From: Unio delphinus
Taxonomy: Eukaryota > Mollusca > Bivalvia > Unionida > Unionidae
Assembly: GCA_029339505.1 (NCBI GenBank)
Contig: JAQISU010000071.1
Coordinates: 868,001 to 932,000, forward strand
Direction of reading: 5' to 3'
Length of the DNA stretch: 64,000 bases
The notes under the pieces were generated by a model, which was not told the DNA's origin, made no database searches, and saw nothing but the letters and a program-made list of their open reading frames with translations. Within the stretch, counting starts at the first letter, position 1, and each line of letters opens with the position of its first letter. Below, in pieces: positions 12,281-26,311 of the stretch. Position numbers and translations under genes: made by a program.

Positions 12281-15200
12281 TGTATTTGGATTGAAATATC
12301 TCGATTTATTTTGTTTAATGTGGATAGTTATAGCTATGTGTAGGTGGATATATAATGAGAGATGCAGCTTAACTAAGATGGAGTAATCTGATATCAGACA
12401 TCTCAACTTTGATAGCTGAATCTCGATTGATATAGAACTATGTGATTTGGTTGCCGGCTATACATATGTCTCCAGACATAAGCTTACATGTTGTCAGATT
12501 TATCTTCATGTAGTTTGACATACGTATATCGAGACATCTTCACGAAGATGGAATCATGTAGAGATCTATCAGTCTTCGTAGATTGTGATATGTAGATAGA
12601 TTTATCCCCAAGAATGTGAATCTATCTGAATTGAACCATCGCAACGTATATAACTATATTTGGACTGCAATATCTTTATTTCTTCTGGTAAATATGGACA
12701 GTTATAGTTGTCTGATGGTGGATATATGTTGAGATAAGCATGATAACGAAGCTTGAAACATCTATATTCAACCACATCAACGTGTATATATGTATCTCAA
12801 CTGATCTAGCACGATGTAATTTGGTTTCGATCTACAGATATATCTCCAAACGCAATCTTACATGTTGTCAGATTTTTCTTGATGTAGTTTTTTATAGGTA
12901 TATAGATACGTCTTCACGTAGATGGAAATAAGTAGATATATATAAGTCTACGTAGAATGTCAGATATTGATGTAATATTCATGTAAAGAGTGAATCTAGC
13001 TGAATTGGAAAACATCGACAAAGATAGTTGTATTTGGATTGAAATATCTCAATGTATTTTGTTTAATGTGGATAGTTATACCTATGTGTAGGTGGACATA
13101 TAATGAGACATGCAGCTTAACTAATATGGAGTAATCTGATATCAGACATCTCAACTTTGATAGCTGTATGTCGATTGATATAGAACTATGTGATTTGGAT
13201 GCCGGCTATAGATATGTCTCCAGACATAAGCTTACATGTTGTCAGATTTATCTTCATGAAGTTTTACATACGTATATCGATACATCTTCACGAAGATGGA
13301 ATAATGTAGAGATCTTTCAGTCTACGTAGATTGTCATATGTAGATAGATTTATCCCCAAGAATGTGAATCTATCTGAATTGAACCTCCGCAACGTATATA
13401 ACTATATTTGGATTGAAATATCTCGATCTGTTCTAGTAAATATGGATAGTTATAGCTATGTGCTGTTGGATATGTGTTGAGATCAGCATGAAAACGAAGC
13501 TTGAAACATCTGCATTCAAACCACATCAACGTTTATATATGTATCCGGATTGATATACCACGATTTAATTTGGTTTCGATCTACAGATATCTCTCCAGAC
13601 ATAAGCTTACATGTTGTCAGATTTATCTTCATGTAGTTTGACATACGTATATCGATACATCTTCACGAAGATGGAATAATCCAGAGATTTAAGAGTCTGC
13701 GTAGATTGACATATGTACATAGATTTAACCCCAAGAATGTGAATCTATCTGATTTGAACCACCCTAACGTATATAACTATATTTGGATTGAAATATCTCG
13801 ATCTGTTCTAGTAAATATGGATAGTTATAGTTATGTGCTGTTGGATATGTGTTGAGATAAGCATGATAACGAAGCTTGAAACATCTGTATTCAAACCACA
13901 TCAACGTTTATATACGTATCTCGACTGATATACCACGATTTAATTTGGTTTCGGTCTACAGATATATCTCCAAACGTAAGCTTACATGTTGTCAGATTTA
14001 TCTTCATGTAGTTTGACATACGTATATCGATACATCTTCACGAAGATGGAATAATGTAGATATCTATCAGTCTACGTAGGTTGTCATATGTAGATAGATT
14101 TATCCCCAAGAAAGTGAATCTATCTGAATTGAAGCACCGCAACGTATATAACTATATTCAGATTGAAATATCTCGATCTTTTCTAGTAAATATGGATAGT
14201 TAAAGCTATCTGATGTTGGATATATCTTGAAATAAGCATGATAACCAAGTTTGAAACATCCGTATTCAACCACATCAACGTTTATATATGTATCTTGGTT
14301 GATATAGCTCGATGTAATTTGGTGTCGGTCTACAGATGTATCTCCAAACTAAACCTTACATGTTGTCAGATTTATCTTCATGTAGTTTGACATACGTATA
14401 TCGATACATCTTCACGAAGATGGAATAATGTAGATATCTATCAGTCTACGTAGATTGTCATATGTAGATAGATTTATCCCCAAGAAAGTGAATCTATCTG
14501 AATTGAAGCACCGCAACGTATATAACTATATTTGGACTGAAAAATCTCGATGTGTTCTGTTAAATATGGATAGTTATAGCTATCTGATGTTGGATATATG
14601 TTGAGATAAGCGTGATAACGATGTTTGAAACATCTGTATTCAACCACATCAATGTTGATATATGTATCTTGGTTGATATAGCTCGATGTAATTTGGTTTC
14701 GATCTACAGATATATCTCCAAACGCAATCTTACATGTTGTCAGATTTATCTTCATGTAGTTTGTTATAGGTATGTTGATACGTATGCACGTAGATGGAAA
14801 TACGTAGATGTATATAAGACTACGTAGATTGTCATATGTAGATGTAATATTTATGTATAGAATGAATCTAGCTGAATTGGAAAACATCGACAAAGATAGT
14901 TGTATTTGGATTGAAATATCTCGATATATTTTGTTTAATGTGGATAGTTATAGCTATGTGTAGGCGCATTTATAATGAGAGATGCAGCTTAACTAAGATA
15001 GACTAATCTGATATCAGACATCTCAACTTTGATACCAGAATCTCGATTGATATTGAACGATGTGATTTGGATGCCGGCTATAGATATGTCTCCAGACATA
15101 AGCTTACATGTTGTCAGATATATCTGAATGTAGTATGACATACGTATATCGATAGATCTTCACGAAGATGGAATAATGTAGAGATATATCAGTCCACGTA

Positions 15201-17499
15201 GATTGTCATATGTGGATAGATTTATCCCCAAGAATGTGAATCTATCTGAATTGAACCACCGCAACGTATATAACTATATTTGGAATGAAATATCTCGATC
15301 TGTTCTAGTAAATATGGATTGTAATAGTTATGTGCTGTTGGATATGTGATGAGATCAGCATGATAACGAAGCTTGAAACATCTGTATTCAACCACATCAA
15401 TGTTGATCTATGTATCTTGATTGATATAGCATGATGTAATTTGGTCTCGGTCTACGGATAAATCTACAAAAGTAATCTTACATGTTGTCAGATTTATCTT
15501 CATGTAGTTTGTTACAGGTATATAGATACGTATGGACGTAGATGGAAATACGTAGATATATATAAGTCTACGTAGATTGTCATATATAGATGTAATATTC
15601 ATGTAAAGAGTGAATCTAGCTGAATTGGAAAACATCGACAAAGATAGTTGTATTTAGATTGAAATATCTCGATGTATTTTGTTTAATGTGCAAAGATAAA
15701 GCTATGTGTAGGTGGATATATAATGAGAGATGCAGCTTAACTAATATGGAGTAATCTGATATCAGACATCTCAACTTTGATAGCTGAATCTCGATTGATA
15801 TAGAACTATGTGATTTGGTTGCCGGCTATGGATATTTCTCAAGACATAAGCTTACATGTTGTCAGATTTATCTGCATGTTGTTTGACATACATATATCCA
15901 TACATCTTCACGTAGATGAAATAATGTAGAGATCTATCAGTCTAAGTAGATTGTCATATTTAGATAGATTTATCTCCAAGAAAGTGAATCTATCTCAATT
16001 GAATCACCGCAACGTATATAACTATATTTGGATTGAAATATCTCGATCTGTTCTAGTAAATATGGATAGTTATAGTTATGTGCTGTTGCATATGTGTTGA
16101 AGTAAGCATGATAACGAAGCTTGAAACATCTGTATTCAAACCACATCAAAGTTTAAATATGTATCTCGATTGATATACCACGATTTAATTTGGTTTAGGT
16201 CTACAGATATATCTCCAAACGTAAGCTTACATGTTGTCATATTTATCTTCATGTAGTTTGACATACCTATATCGATACATCTTCACGAAGATGGAATAAT
16301 GTAGAGATCTATCAGTCTACGTAGATTGTCATATGTAGATAGATTTATCCCCAAGAATGTGAATCTATCTGAATTGAACCACCGCAACGTATTTTACTAT
16401 ATTTGGATTGAAATATCTCGATCTGTTCTGGTAAATATGGATAGCTATAGCTATCTGATGTTGAATATATGTTGAGATAAGCATGATAACGAAGATTGAA
16501 ACATCTGTATTCAACCACATCAACGTTTATGAATGTATCTCAATTGATATAGCACGATGTAATTTGGTCTCGGTCTACGGATAAATCTCCAAACGTAATC
16601 TTACATTTTCTCAGATTTATCTTCATGTAGTTTGTTATAGGTATATAGATTCGTCTGCACGTAGATGGAAATATGTATTTATATATTAGCCTACGTAGAT
16701 TGTCATATGTAGATGTAATATTCATGTAAGAAGTGAATCTAGCTGAATTGGAAAACATCGACAAAGATAGTTGTATTTTTATTGAAATATCTCGATGTAT
16801 TTTGTTACATGTAGATAGTTATAGATATGTGTAGGTGGATATATAATGAGAGATGCAGCTTAACTAAGATGGAGTAATCTGATATCAGACATCTCAACTT
16901 TGATAGATGAATCTCGATTGATATAGATCTGTGATTTCGTTGGCGGCTATAGATATGTCACCAGACATAAGCTTACATGTTGTCAGATTTATCTTCATGT
17001 AGATTGACATACGTATATTGATACATCTTCACGAAGATGGAATAATGTAGATATCTATCAGTCTACGTAGATTGTCATATGTGAATAGATTTATCCCCAT
17101 CAAAGTGAATCTATTTGAATTGAACCACCGCAACTAATATAACTATATTTTTATTGAGATATCTCGATATGTTCTGGAAAATATGGATATTAATAGCTAT
17201 CTGATGTTGGATATATGTTGAGATGAATATGATAACGGAGTTTGAAACATCTGTATTCAACCACATCAACGTTTATATATGTATCTTAATTGATATAGCA
17301 CGATGCAATGTGGTCTCGGTCTCTGGATAAATCAAAAAAAGTTATCTTACATGTTGTCAGATTTATCTTCATCTAGTTTGTTATAGATATAAAAATACGT
17401 CTGAACGTAGATGGAAATATGTAGATATATATTAGTCTACGTAGATTGTCATATGTAGATGTAATATTCATGTAAAGAGTAAATCTAGCTGAATTGGAA

Positions 17500-19170
17500 A
17501 ACATCGACAAAGATAGTTGTATTTAGATTGAAATATCTCCATGTATTTTGTTTAATGTGGATAGTTATAGCTATGTGTAGGTGGATATATAATGAGAGAT
17601 TCAGCTTAACTAAGATGGAGTAATCTGATATCAGACATTTTAACTTTGATAGATGAATCTCGATTGATATAGAACTATGTGAATTGTCAGATTTATCTTC
17701 ATGTAGTTTGACATACGTATATCGATACATCTTCAGGAAGATGGAATACTGTAGAGATCTATCAATCTAGGGAGATTGTCATATGTAGATAGATTTATCG
17801 CCAAGAATGTGAATCTATCTGAATTGAACCACCGCAACGTATATAACTATATTCGGATTGAAATATCTCGATGTGTTCTAGTTAATATGGATAGTTATAG
17901 TTATGTTCTTTTGGATATGTGTTGAGATAAGCATGATATTGAAGCTTGAAACATCTGTATTCAAACCACATCAACGTTTATATATGTATCTCGGTTGATA
18001 TAGCACGATTAAATTTGGTTTCGGTCTACAGATATATCTCCAAATGTAAGCTTACATGTTGTCAGATTTATCTTCATGTAGTTTGTTATAGGTATATAGA
18101 TACTTCTTCACGTAGATGGAAATACGTAGATATATATAAGTCTACGTAGATTGTCATATGTAAATGTAATATTCATGTAAAGAGTGAATCTAGCTGAAAT
18201 GGAAAACATCGAAAAAGATAGTTGTATTTGGATTGAAATATCTCCATGTATTTTGTTTAATGTGGATAGTTATAGCTATGTGTAGGTGGATATATAATGA
18301 GAGATGCAGCTTAACTAAGATGGAGTAATCTGATATCAGACTTCTCAACTTCGATAGCTGAATCTAGATTGATATAGAACTATGTGATTTGGTTGCCGTT
18401 TATAGATATGTCTCCAGACATAAGCATACATGTTGTCAGGTTTATCTGCATGTAGTTTGACACACGTATATCGAAACATCTTCACAAAGATGGAATAATG
18501 TAGAGATCTATCAGTTTACGTAGATTATCATATGTAGATAGATTTATCAACAAGAAAGTGAATCTATCTGAATTGAACCACCGCAACGTATATAAGTATA
18601 TTTGGATTGAAATATCTCGATCTGTTCTAGTAAATATGGATAGTTATAGTTATGTGCTGTTGGATATGTGTTGACATAAGCATGATAACGAAGCTTGAAA
18701 CATCTATATTCAAACCATATCATCGTTTATATATGTATCTCGGTTGATATAGCACGATTAAATTTGGTTTCGGTCTACAGATATATCTCCAAACGTAAGC
18801 TTACATGTTGTCAGATTTATCTTCATGTACTTTGTTATAGGTATATAGATACGTATGCACGTAGATGGAAATACGTAGATATATATAAGTCTACGTAGAT
18901 TGTCATATGTAGATGTGATATTCATGTAAAGAGTGAATCTAGCTGAAATGGAAAACATCGACAAAGATAGTTGTATTTAGATTGAAATATCTCCATGTAT
19001 TTTGGTTAATGTGGATAGTTATAGCTATGTGTAGGTGGATATATAATGAGAGATGCAGCTTAACTAAGATGGAGTAATCTGATATCAGACATCTCAACTT
19101 TGATAGCTGAATCTCGATTGGTATAGAACTATGTGATTTGGTTGCCGGCTATAGATATGTCTCCAGACAT
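17500..19170 (-). repeat. Older segmental duplication within the reverse arm, copy 1 (partner 20590-22307)
   Basis: This segment and 20590-22307 share variants not seen in other monomers, at a constant offset of about 3137 bp to the right of 17690 and about 3093 to its left. The change in offset is the 44-bp deletion in this copy. Shared markers include CTATGTGAATTG, CTCAACTTCGATAGCTGAAT, the GTCTAGGGAGATTGTC box and CGATTGGTATAG. It is more diverged than the 8.5-kb units, so it is an earlier duplication. Confidence 0.5.
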
Positions 19171-20589
19171 AAGCTTACATGTTATCAGATTTATCTTCAT
19201 GTAGTTTGTTATAGGTATATAGATACGTATGCACGTAGATGGAAATACGTAGATATATATAAGTCTACGTAGATTGTCAGATGTAGATGTAATATTCATG
19301 TAAAGAGTGAATCTAGCTGAAATGGAAAACATCGACAAAGATAGTTGTATTTGGATTGAAATATCTCGATGTATTTTGTTGAATGTGGATAGTTATAGCT
19401 ATGTGTAGGTGGATATATAATGAGAGATGCAGCTTAACTAAGATGGAGTAATCTGATATCAGACATCTCAACTTTGATAGATGAATCTCGATTGATATAG
19501 AACTATGTGATTTCCTTGTGATTGAAATATCTCGATCTGTTCTAGTAAATATGGATAGTTATAGTTATGTGCTGTTGGATATGTGATGAGATCAGCATGA
19601 TAACGAAGCTTGAAACATCTGTATTCAAACCACGTCAACGTTTATATATGTATCTCGATTGATATACCACGATTTAATTTGGTTTCGGTCTACCGATATA
19701 TCTCCAAACGTAAGCTTACATGTTGTCAGATTTATCTTCATGTAGTTTGACATACGTATATCGATACATCTTCACGAAGATGGAATAATGTAGAGATCTA
19801 TCAGTCTGCGTAGATTGTCATATGTAGATAGATTTATCCCGAAGATTGTGAATCTATCTGAATTGAACCACCGCAACGTATATAACTATATTTGGATTGA
19901 AATGTCTCGATCTGTTCTAGCAAATATGGATAGTTATAGTTATGTGCTGTTGGATATGTTTTGACATAAGCATGATAACGAAGCTTGAAACATCTGTATT
20001 CAAACCACATCAACGTTTATATATGTATCTCAATTGATATACCACGATTTAATTTGGTTTCGGTCTACAGATATATCTCCAAACGTAAGCTTACATGTTG
20101 TCAGATTTATCTTCATGTAGTTTGACATTCGTATATCGATACATCTTCACGAAGATGGAATAATGTATGGATCTATCAGTCTACGTAGATTGTCATATGT
20201 AGATAGATTTATCCCAAGAATGTGAAACAACGTATATAAGTATATTTGGATTGAAATATCTCGATCTGTTCTAGTAAATATGGATAGTTATAGTTATGTG
20301 CTGTTGGATATATGTTTAGATCAGCATGATAACGAAGCTTGAAACATCTGTATTCAACCACATCAACGTTTATAAATGTATCTCAATTGATATAGCACGA
20401 TGTAATTTGGTCTCGGTCTACGGATAAATCTCCAAACGTAATCTTACATGTCAGATTTATCTTCGTGTAGTCTGTTATAGGTATATAGATACATCTGCAC
20501 GTAGATGGAAATATGTAGTTATATATTAGTCTACGTAGATTGTCATATGTAGATGTAATATTCATGTAAGAAGTGAATCTTTCTGAATT

Positions 20590-22307
20590 GGAAAACATCG
20601 ACAAAGATAGTTGTATTTGGATTGAAATATCTCGATGTATTTTGTTTAATGTGGATAGTTATAGCTATGTGTAGGTGGATATATAATGAAAGATGCAGCT
20701 TAACTAAGATGGAGTAATCTGATATCAGACATTTTAACTTTGATAGATGAATCTCGATTGATATAGAACTATGTGAATTGGTGGCAGGCTATAGATATGT
20801 CTCCAGACATAAGATTACATGTTGTCAGATTATCTTCATGTAGTTTGACATACGTATATCGATACATCTTCACATAGATTGAATAATGTAGAGATCTATC
20901 AGTCTAGGGAGATTGTCATATGTAGATAGATTTATCCCCAAGAATGTGAATCTATCTGAATTGAACCACCGCAACGTATATAACTATATTTGGATTGAAA
21001 TATCTCGATCTGTTCTAGTTAATATGGATAGTTATAGTTATGTTCTTTTGGATATGTGTTGAGATAAGCATGATATTGAAGCTTGAAACATCTGTATTCA
21101 AACCATATCAACGTTTATATATGTATCTCGGTTGATATAGCACGATTAAATTTGGTTTCGGTCTACAGATATATCTCCAAAGGTAAGCTTACATGTTGTC
21201 AGATTTATCTGCATGTAGTTTGTTATAGGTATATAGATACGTATGCACGTAGATGGAAATACGTAGATATATATAAGTCTACGTAGATTGTCATATGTAA
21301 ATGTAATATTCATGTAAAGAGTGAATCTAGCTGAAATGGAAAACATCGAAAAAGATAGTTGTATTTGGATTGAAATATCTCCATGTATTTTGTTTTATGT
21401 GGAGAGTTATAGCTATGTGTAGGTGGATATATAATGAGAGATGCAGCTTAACTAAGATGGAGTAATCTCATATCAGACAGCTCAACTTCGATAGCTGAAT
21501 CTAGATTGATATAGAACTATGTGATTTGGTTGCCGGGTATAGATATGTCTCCAGACATAAGCTTACATGTTGTCAGATTTATCTGCATGTAGTTTGACAC
21601 ACGTATATCGAAACATCTTCACAAAGATGGAATAATGTAGAGATCTATCATTTTACGTAGATTGTCATATGTAGATAAATTTATCCACAAGAAAGTGAAT
21701 CTATCTGAATTGAACCACCGCAACGTATATAACTATATTTGGATTGAAATATCTCGATCTGTTCTAGTAAAGATGGATAGTTATAGTTATGTGCTGTTGG
21801 ATATGTGTTGAGATAAGCATGATAACGAAGCTTGAAACATCTGTATTCAAACCATATCAACGTTTATATATGTATCTCGGTTGATATAGCACGATTAAAT
21901 TTGGTTTCGGTTTACAGATATATCTCCAAACGTAAGCTTATATGTTGTCAGATTTATCTTCATGTAGTTTGTTATAGGTATATAGATACGTATGCACGTA
22001 GATGGAAATACGTAGATATATATATAAGTCTACGTAGATTGTCATATGTAGATGTGATATTCATGTAAAGAGTGAATCTAGCTGAAATGGAAAACATCGA
22101 CAAAGATAGTTGTATTTAGATTGAAATATCTCCATGTATTTTGTTTAATGTGGATAGTTATAGCTATGTGTAGGTGGATATATAATGAGAGATGCAGCTT
22201 AACTAAGATGGAGTAATCTGATATCAGACATCTCAACTTTGATAGCTGAATCTCGATTGGTATAGAACTATGCGATTTGGTTGCCGGCTATAGATATGTC
22301 TCCAGAC
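20590..22307 (-). repeat. Older segmental duplication within the reverse arm, copy 2 (partner 17500-19170)
   Basis: This is the partner of the segment 3.1 kb to its left, with the same private markers (TTCGATAGCTGAATCTAG near 21483, GTCTAGGGAG near 20901). Its right end overlaps the left edge of the younger 8.5-kb amplicon at about 22025, so the two duplication events share a boundary zone. Confidence 0.5.
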
Positions 22308-23446
22308 ATAGGCTTACATGTTCTCAGATTTATCTGCATGTAGTTTGACATACGTATATCGATACATCTTCACGAAGATGGAATAATGTAGAGATCTATC
22401 AGTCTACGTAGATTGTCATATGTAGATAGATTTATCTCCAAGAAAGTGAATCTATCTGAATTGAACCAACGCTACGTAAATAACTATATTTGGATTGAAA
22501 TATATCGATCTATTCTAGTAAATATGAATAGTTATAGTTATTTTCTGTTGAATATGTGTTGAGATAAGCATGATAACGAAGCTTGAAACATCTGTATTCA
22601 AACCACATCAACGTTTATATATGTATCTTGATTGACATAGCACGATTTAATTTGGTTTCGGTCTACAGATATATCTCCAAACGTAAGCTTACATGTTGTC
22701 AGATTTATCTTCATTTAGTTTGACTTACGTATATCGATACATCTTCACGAAAATAGAATAATCTAGAGATCTATCAGTCTACGTAGATTGTCATATGTAG
22801 ATAGATTAATCCCCAAGAAAGTGAATCGATCTGAATTGAACCACCGCAACGTATTTTACTATATTTGGATTGAAATATCTCGATCTGTTCTAGTAAATAT
22901 GGATAGTTATAGCAATCTGATGTTGGATCTATGTTGAGATAAGCATGATAACGAAGTTGAAACATCTGTATTCAACCACATCAACGTTTATATATGTATC
23001 TCAATTGATATAGCACGATGTAATGTGGTCTCGGTCTCTTTTTTAAATCTCCAAACTTAATCTTACATGTTGTCAGATTTATCTTCATGTACTTTGTTAT
23101 AGATATATAGATACGTCTCCACGTAGATGGAAATATGTAGATATATATTAGTCTACGTAGATTGTCATATGTAGATGTAATATTCATGTAAAGAGTGAAT
23201 CTAGCTGAATTGGAAAACATCGACAAAGATAGTTGTATTTGGATTGAAATATCTCGATGTATTTTGTTTAATGTGGATAGTTATAGCTATATGTAGGTGG
23301 ATATATAATGAGAGATTCAGCTGAACTAAGATGGAGTAATCTGATATCAGACATCTGAACTTTGATAGATGAATCTCGATTGATATAGAACTATGTGATT
23401 TAGTTGCCGGCTATAGATATGTATCCAGATATAAGCTTACATGTGT

Positions 23447-23460
23447 TCAGATTTATCTTC
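23447..23460. repeat. Target-site duplication, left copy (14 bp)
   Basis: TCAGATTTATCTTC is repeated at 28211-28224, bracketing retrotransposon copy 1. In empty satellite monomers the same motif occurs once and is followed by ATGTAGTTTGACATACG, exactly what follows the right copy. The last TCAG of the element tail could belong to either the tail or the duplication, so the length is 10-14 bp. Confidence 0.85.
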
Positions 23461-23712
23461 AAACGTACCAATAATACACAACATTTTAAAGAATATCAAA
23501 AATTAGAAACTGATTTAAAAAATGCTATTAAAAAAGCTTAGCAAGATACTTGGAAACAATATTGCAGTACCTTAGACTATAAAACTAACTCAAAACAAGA
23601 ATGGGATAAAATTAGAGTAATAAGGGGAAAGCATATAAACAATACACCAACAATCAATAATACTAATAATTATAAAGAGCAAGCTGACTCATTAGCAAAG
23701 CACTTCCAAGCT

Positions 23713-25212
23713 ATGAGCAGTAATAAAAATCATACTAAGGAATTTCAGGATCATAGATCTAAAATTGAAATAAATAATAAAAGTACATTTTCAGATATGG
23801 GAAATAAAAAGTCCTCTTTAAATGATAAAATTACAATTAATGAATGGTATCAGGCTCTTAAAACTAAAAAGGATACATCACCTGGAGAAGATACCATAGG
23901 ATACTCAATCTACAAGAAATTACCGCTTAACTTTGTTAAAATAATACTAAATATGTATAATCAGATTTGGGAGACTGGAAAACTACCCATTAAATGGAAA
24001 ACAGCTGTAGTGATACCTATACTAAAACAAAATAAAGATAGAAACGATGTTAATTCATATCGCCCTATCTCTCTTACCAATAATATATGTAAAATTATGG
24101 AAATAATTATTAATAATAGACTTAAGTATCACCTAGAAATTAATAATTTTATATCCAAGAATCAATGTGGTTTTAGAAATAATAGATCTACTATAGATCA
24201 ACTCATTAAATTAGAAACAGCAATCAAATTAGCTTTTAATAGTCATCAACGGAAAAATAGAAATCTTATTGCTGTATTCTTAGATATGGAAAAAGCTTTT
24301 GATTTAGTATGGACTAAAGGTCTACTAACCAAACTAAATAAGTATAGTATAACAGGCAATATATTTAATTTTATTAAAGATTTCTTAAGTGAACGTAAAA
24401 TTATAACTAGAATAGGGACAACATACTCTGAAAAGTATGTCTTAGATAATGGTACACCCCAAGGGAGTGTACTCAGCCCAACCTTATTTAACATTATGAT
24501 TAATGATCTTGATACAAATTTAGCTACACCCAATATCGATTTGTCTCAGTTTGCGGATGATAGTGCACTATGGCGCGCTGGAGATCCCAACAATCAAAAA
24601 CATATTGCTGAGATACAACAAACTTTAGATAATATTGGCAGTTGGGCTGATAAATGGGGTTTTAAATTCTCTCATACAAAAACAGTAGCAGTAGTATTCT
24701 CTCCCTTTAACTATAATAAAATATATCCTAAACTTACCCTTCAAAATCAAAACATAGTTTTTGTCAAAGTAGTTAAATTTTTAGGGATGTATTTCGATCA
24801 AAATATGAAATGGAAATATCATATTAAAGATTTAATTAGTAGATGTAACCTTGATCTTAATCTCATTAGAAGTATACAAGGCACACACTGGGGTGCTTGT
24901 CAAAATACAATTATGACCCTGTATAGATCTTTGATACGCTCCAAGATCGATTATGGGTGTCATATATATGCCACGGCATCACCAAATCTTCTTCATAAAA
25001 TTACCCAAATACAACGCAAGGCTCTACTCCTTGCAACTAAAGCCTTACCATCTACCTCAACAGAAGAATTGCAAATACTTACTGGTGAGCCATCATTACA
25101 TCTGAGAAGACAGGAACTCATGTTAAGATATGTTGCTAGACTGTCAACTCAAGATGATGCGCACCCCACTTTGAAGACAATTAAACAGTGCACCACTTAT
25201 AAAACGGGGTAA
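23713..25212 (+). pseudogene. Reverse transcriptase part of copy 1 (frameshifted ORF2 remnant)
   Basis: The 499-codon frame encodes the RT of a non-LTR retrotransposon. Numbered from the ATG: SPGED 56-60, WKTAVVIPILK 95-105, YRPISLTNNICKIME 116-130, CGFRNNRST 152-160, motif A AVFLDMEKAFD 187-197 (Asp191), motif B GTPQGSVLSPTLFN 247-260, catalytic FADD 280-283, thumb-side KFLGMYFD 355-362. The ATG is not the true start: the same frame is open from 23542, after a TAG at 23539-23541, and before it runs to the insertion point. The frame ends early because a 5-bp deletion near 25192 (relative to copy 5) shifts it into a TAA at 25210-25212. The residues in the catalytic core look intact. It would have copied the element RNA at the target nick. 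Confidence 0.9.
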
Positions 25213-26311
25213 ATACTCCACTTCCTTTGGTAAACAAATTTACCGACTTAAAACAAATTTACCTACTGACATATTTAATGTGCAAAAAACTAAAAATTCC
25301 ATTATAATTCCATGGAGACTAAAAGCAATAAAAGTAGATATCTCTTTACAAGATAAAGGCAATAAAATACAAGATTCTCACTATCTTAAAATGCTTGCTA
25401 ATGAAAAAATAAATAATGTGTATAAAAATCATGTTAAAATATATACAGATGGCTCAAAAAAAATAGATCCTGCAAGAACAGCAGCATCATGGGTTGTACC
25501 GGAGTTAAACATTAAACAAGGCAGGCGACTACCAGATTACTGTTCTATATACAGTGTGGAGTTCTGGGCTATCCTCCAGGCACTAAAATGGATACAACAA
25601 TATAACTTAAACTCCACAAAAGTCCTAATTGTCAGTGATTCTTTAAGTGTTCTTAAAACTATTGACACAAACAACTCCAACAGCCGAAAATTTTTCTTAT
25701 ATTTATTACAATATCAAATAACTAAACTCAGTACTCAAAATATTACAGTAGACTTTCTATGGGTGCCCTCGCACATAGATATAAAAGGAAATGATTTGGC
25801 AGATCAAATTGCAAAAGAAAAACTAAATGAATTACATTATGAACCAGTACAGTATAGCCATACAGAAGTATACAAATTTATTACTGATATGATTAATAGT
25901 GTATGGCAACAAAATTGTAATTTGTCACCTAAAGGGAGGCTACTATATAATATTATTAAAATAGTTAAAAGGAAAAATATTCCTTTAGGTAAAACAAGAA
26001 CTCAACAAATTAAAATGAATAGAATAATGGTAGGAAAAACAAAACTGGCTAACAGTTTTGGTAAATATTTAGGACCTTTTCCCCATAATATTAACTGCTT
26101 TATGTGCAACCAAGTAGAAGATTTGGATCACATTTTTAATAAATGTTCTAATAACACAATAAATAGAAATATTCTTAAAAATAAGTTAAAAATAAATAAA
26201 ACAACAAAGTTATATCCAAAATTACTTAATTTAAAACAGCCAAATATACAATTAGCTACTACAAATATTATGGATTTTCTTATAAACTCTAACTTAATGC
26301 ACAAAATATAA
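25193..26311 (+). pseudogene. RNase H and zinc-knuckle part of copy 1 (second half of broken ORF2)
   Basis: This continues the RT in a frame displaced by the 5-bp deletion; the frame is open from about 25193. A GTG at 25280 is not a real start. Counting from that codon, the ribonuclease H active site is visible: YTDGS (Asp57), SVEFWAILQAL (Glu94), IVSD (Asp120), WVPSHIDIKGNDLAD (His165, Asp175). A zinc knuckle C-x2-C-x7-H-x4-C follows at 273-289. The stop is TAA 26309-26311. The domain order places the element among lineages that kept their own RNase H to remove the RNA template. Translated sequence is identical in copies 1-5. Confidence 0.9.

Larger units (their letters stand above)
11578..23460 (-). 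repeat. Satellite array, reverse arm (about 31 monomers)
   Basis: This is the same about 375-bp family on the opposite strand. The C-subtype box (GAATCTAGCTGAATTGG or near variant) lies at about 12242, 12990, 14865, 15613, 16733, 17481, 18183, 18921, 19311, 20573, 21325, 22075 and 23196. Spacing is two, three or five monomers, so higher-order structure is less regular than in the forward arm. Several copies carry internal deletions: at about 17685 (about 44 bp lost), at about 19510 (GATTTCCTTG joined to a different phase) and at about 20225 (about 22 bp lost). A hybrid A/C monomer sits at about 13560-13600. No coding content is supported. Confidence 0.95.

Noticed and set aside
1441..23226. 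Dozens of open frames of 60-140 codons on both strands of the satellite (for example 11142-11546 plus, 14474-14893 minus)
   Set aside because: They recur with the satellite period, occur on both strands of the same bases, follow the array when it inverts, and have no start context or domain. They are chance openings in a stop-poor repeat.
1134..23460. CRISPR array
   Set aside because: The repeat unit is about 375 bp with no alternation of short repeats and unique spacers.
1134..23460. CENP-B box in the satellite, which would mark a centromere
   Set aside because: No match to the TTCG…A..CGGG core was seen in the monomers; centromere function cannot be claimed from sequence.
24246..24533. 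Minus-strand frames of 95, 92 and 64 codons in every retrotransposon copy
   Set aside because: Antisense shadows of the RT and RNase H frames, or open stretches in the 3' UTR; they show no protein-like pattern.
25280..26311. Independent RNase H gene
   Set aside because: It begins at a GTG in mid-domain and is continuous with the RT in copy 5; it is the second half of one broken ORF.
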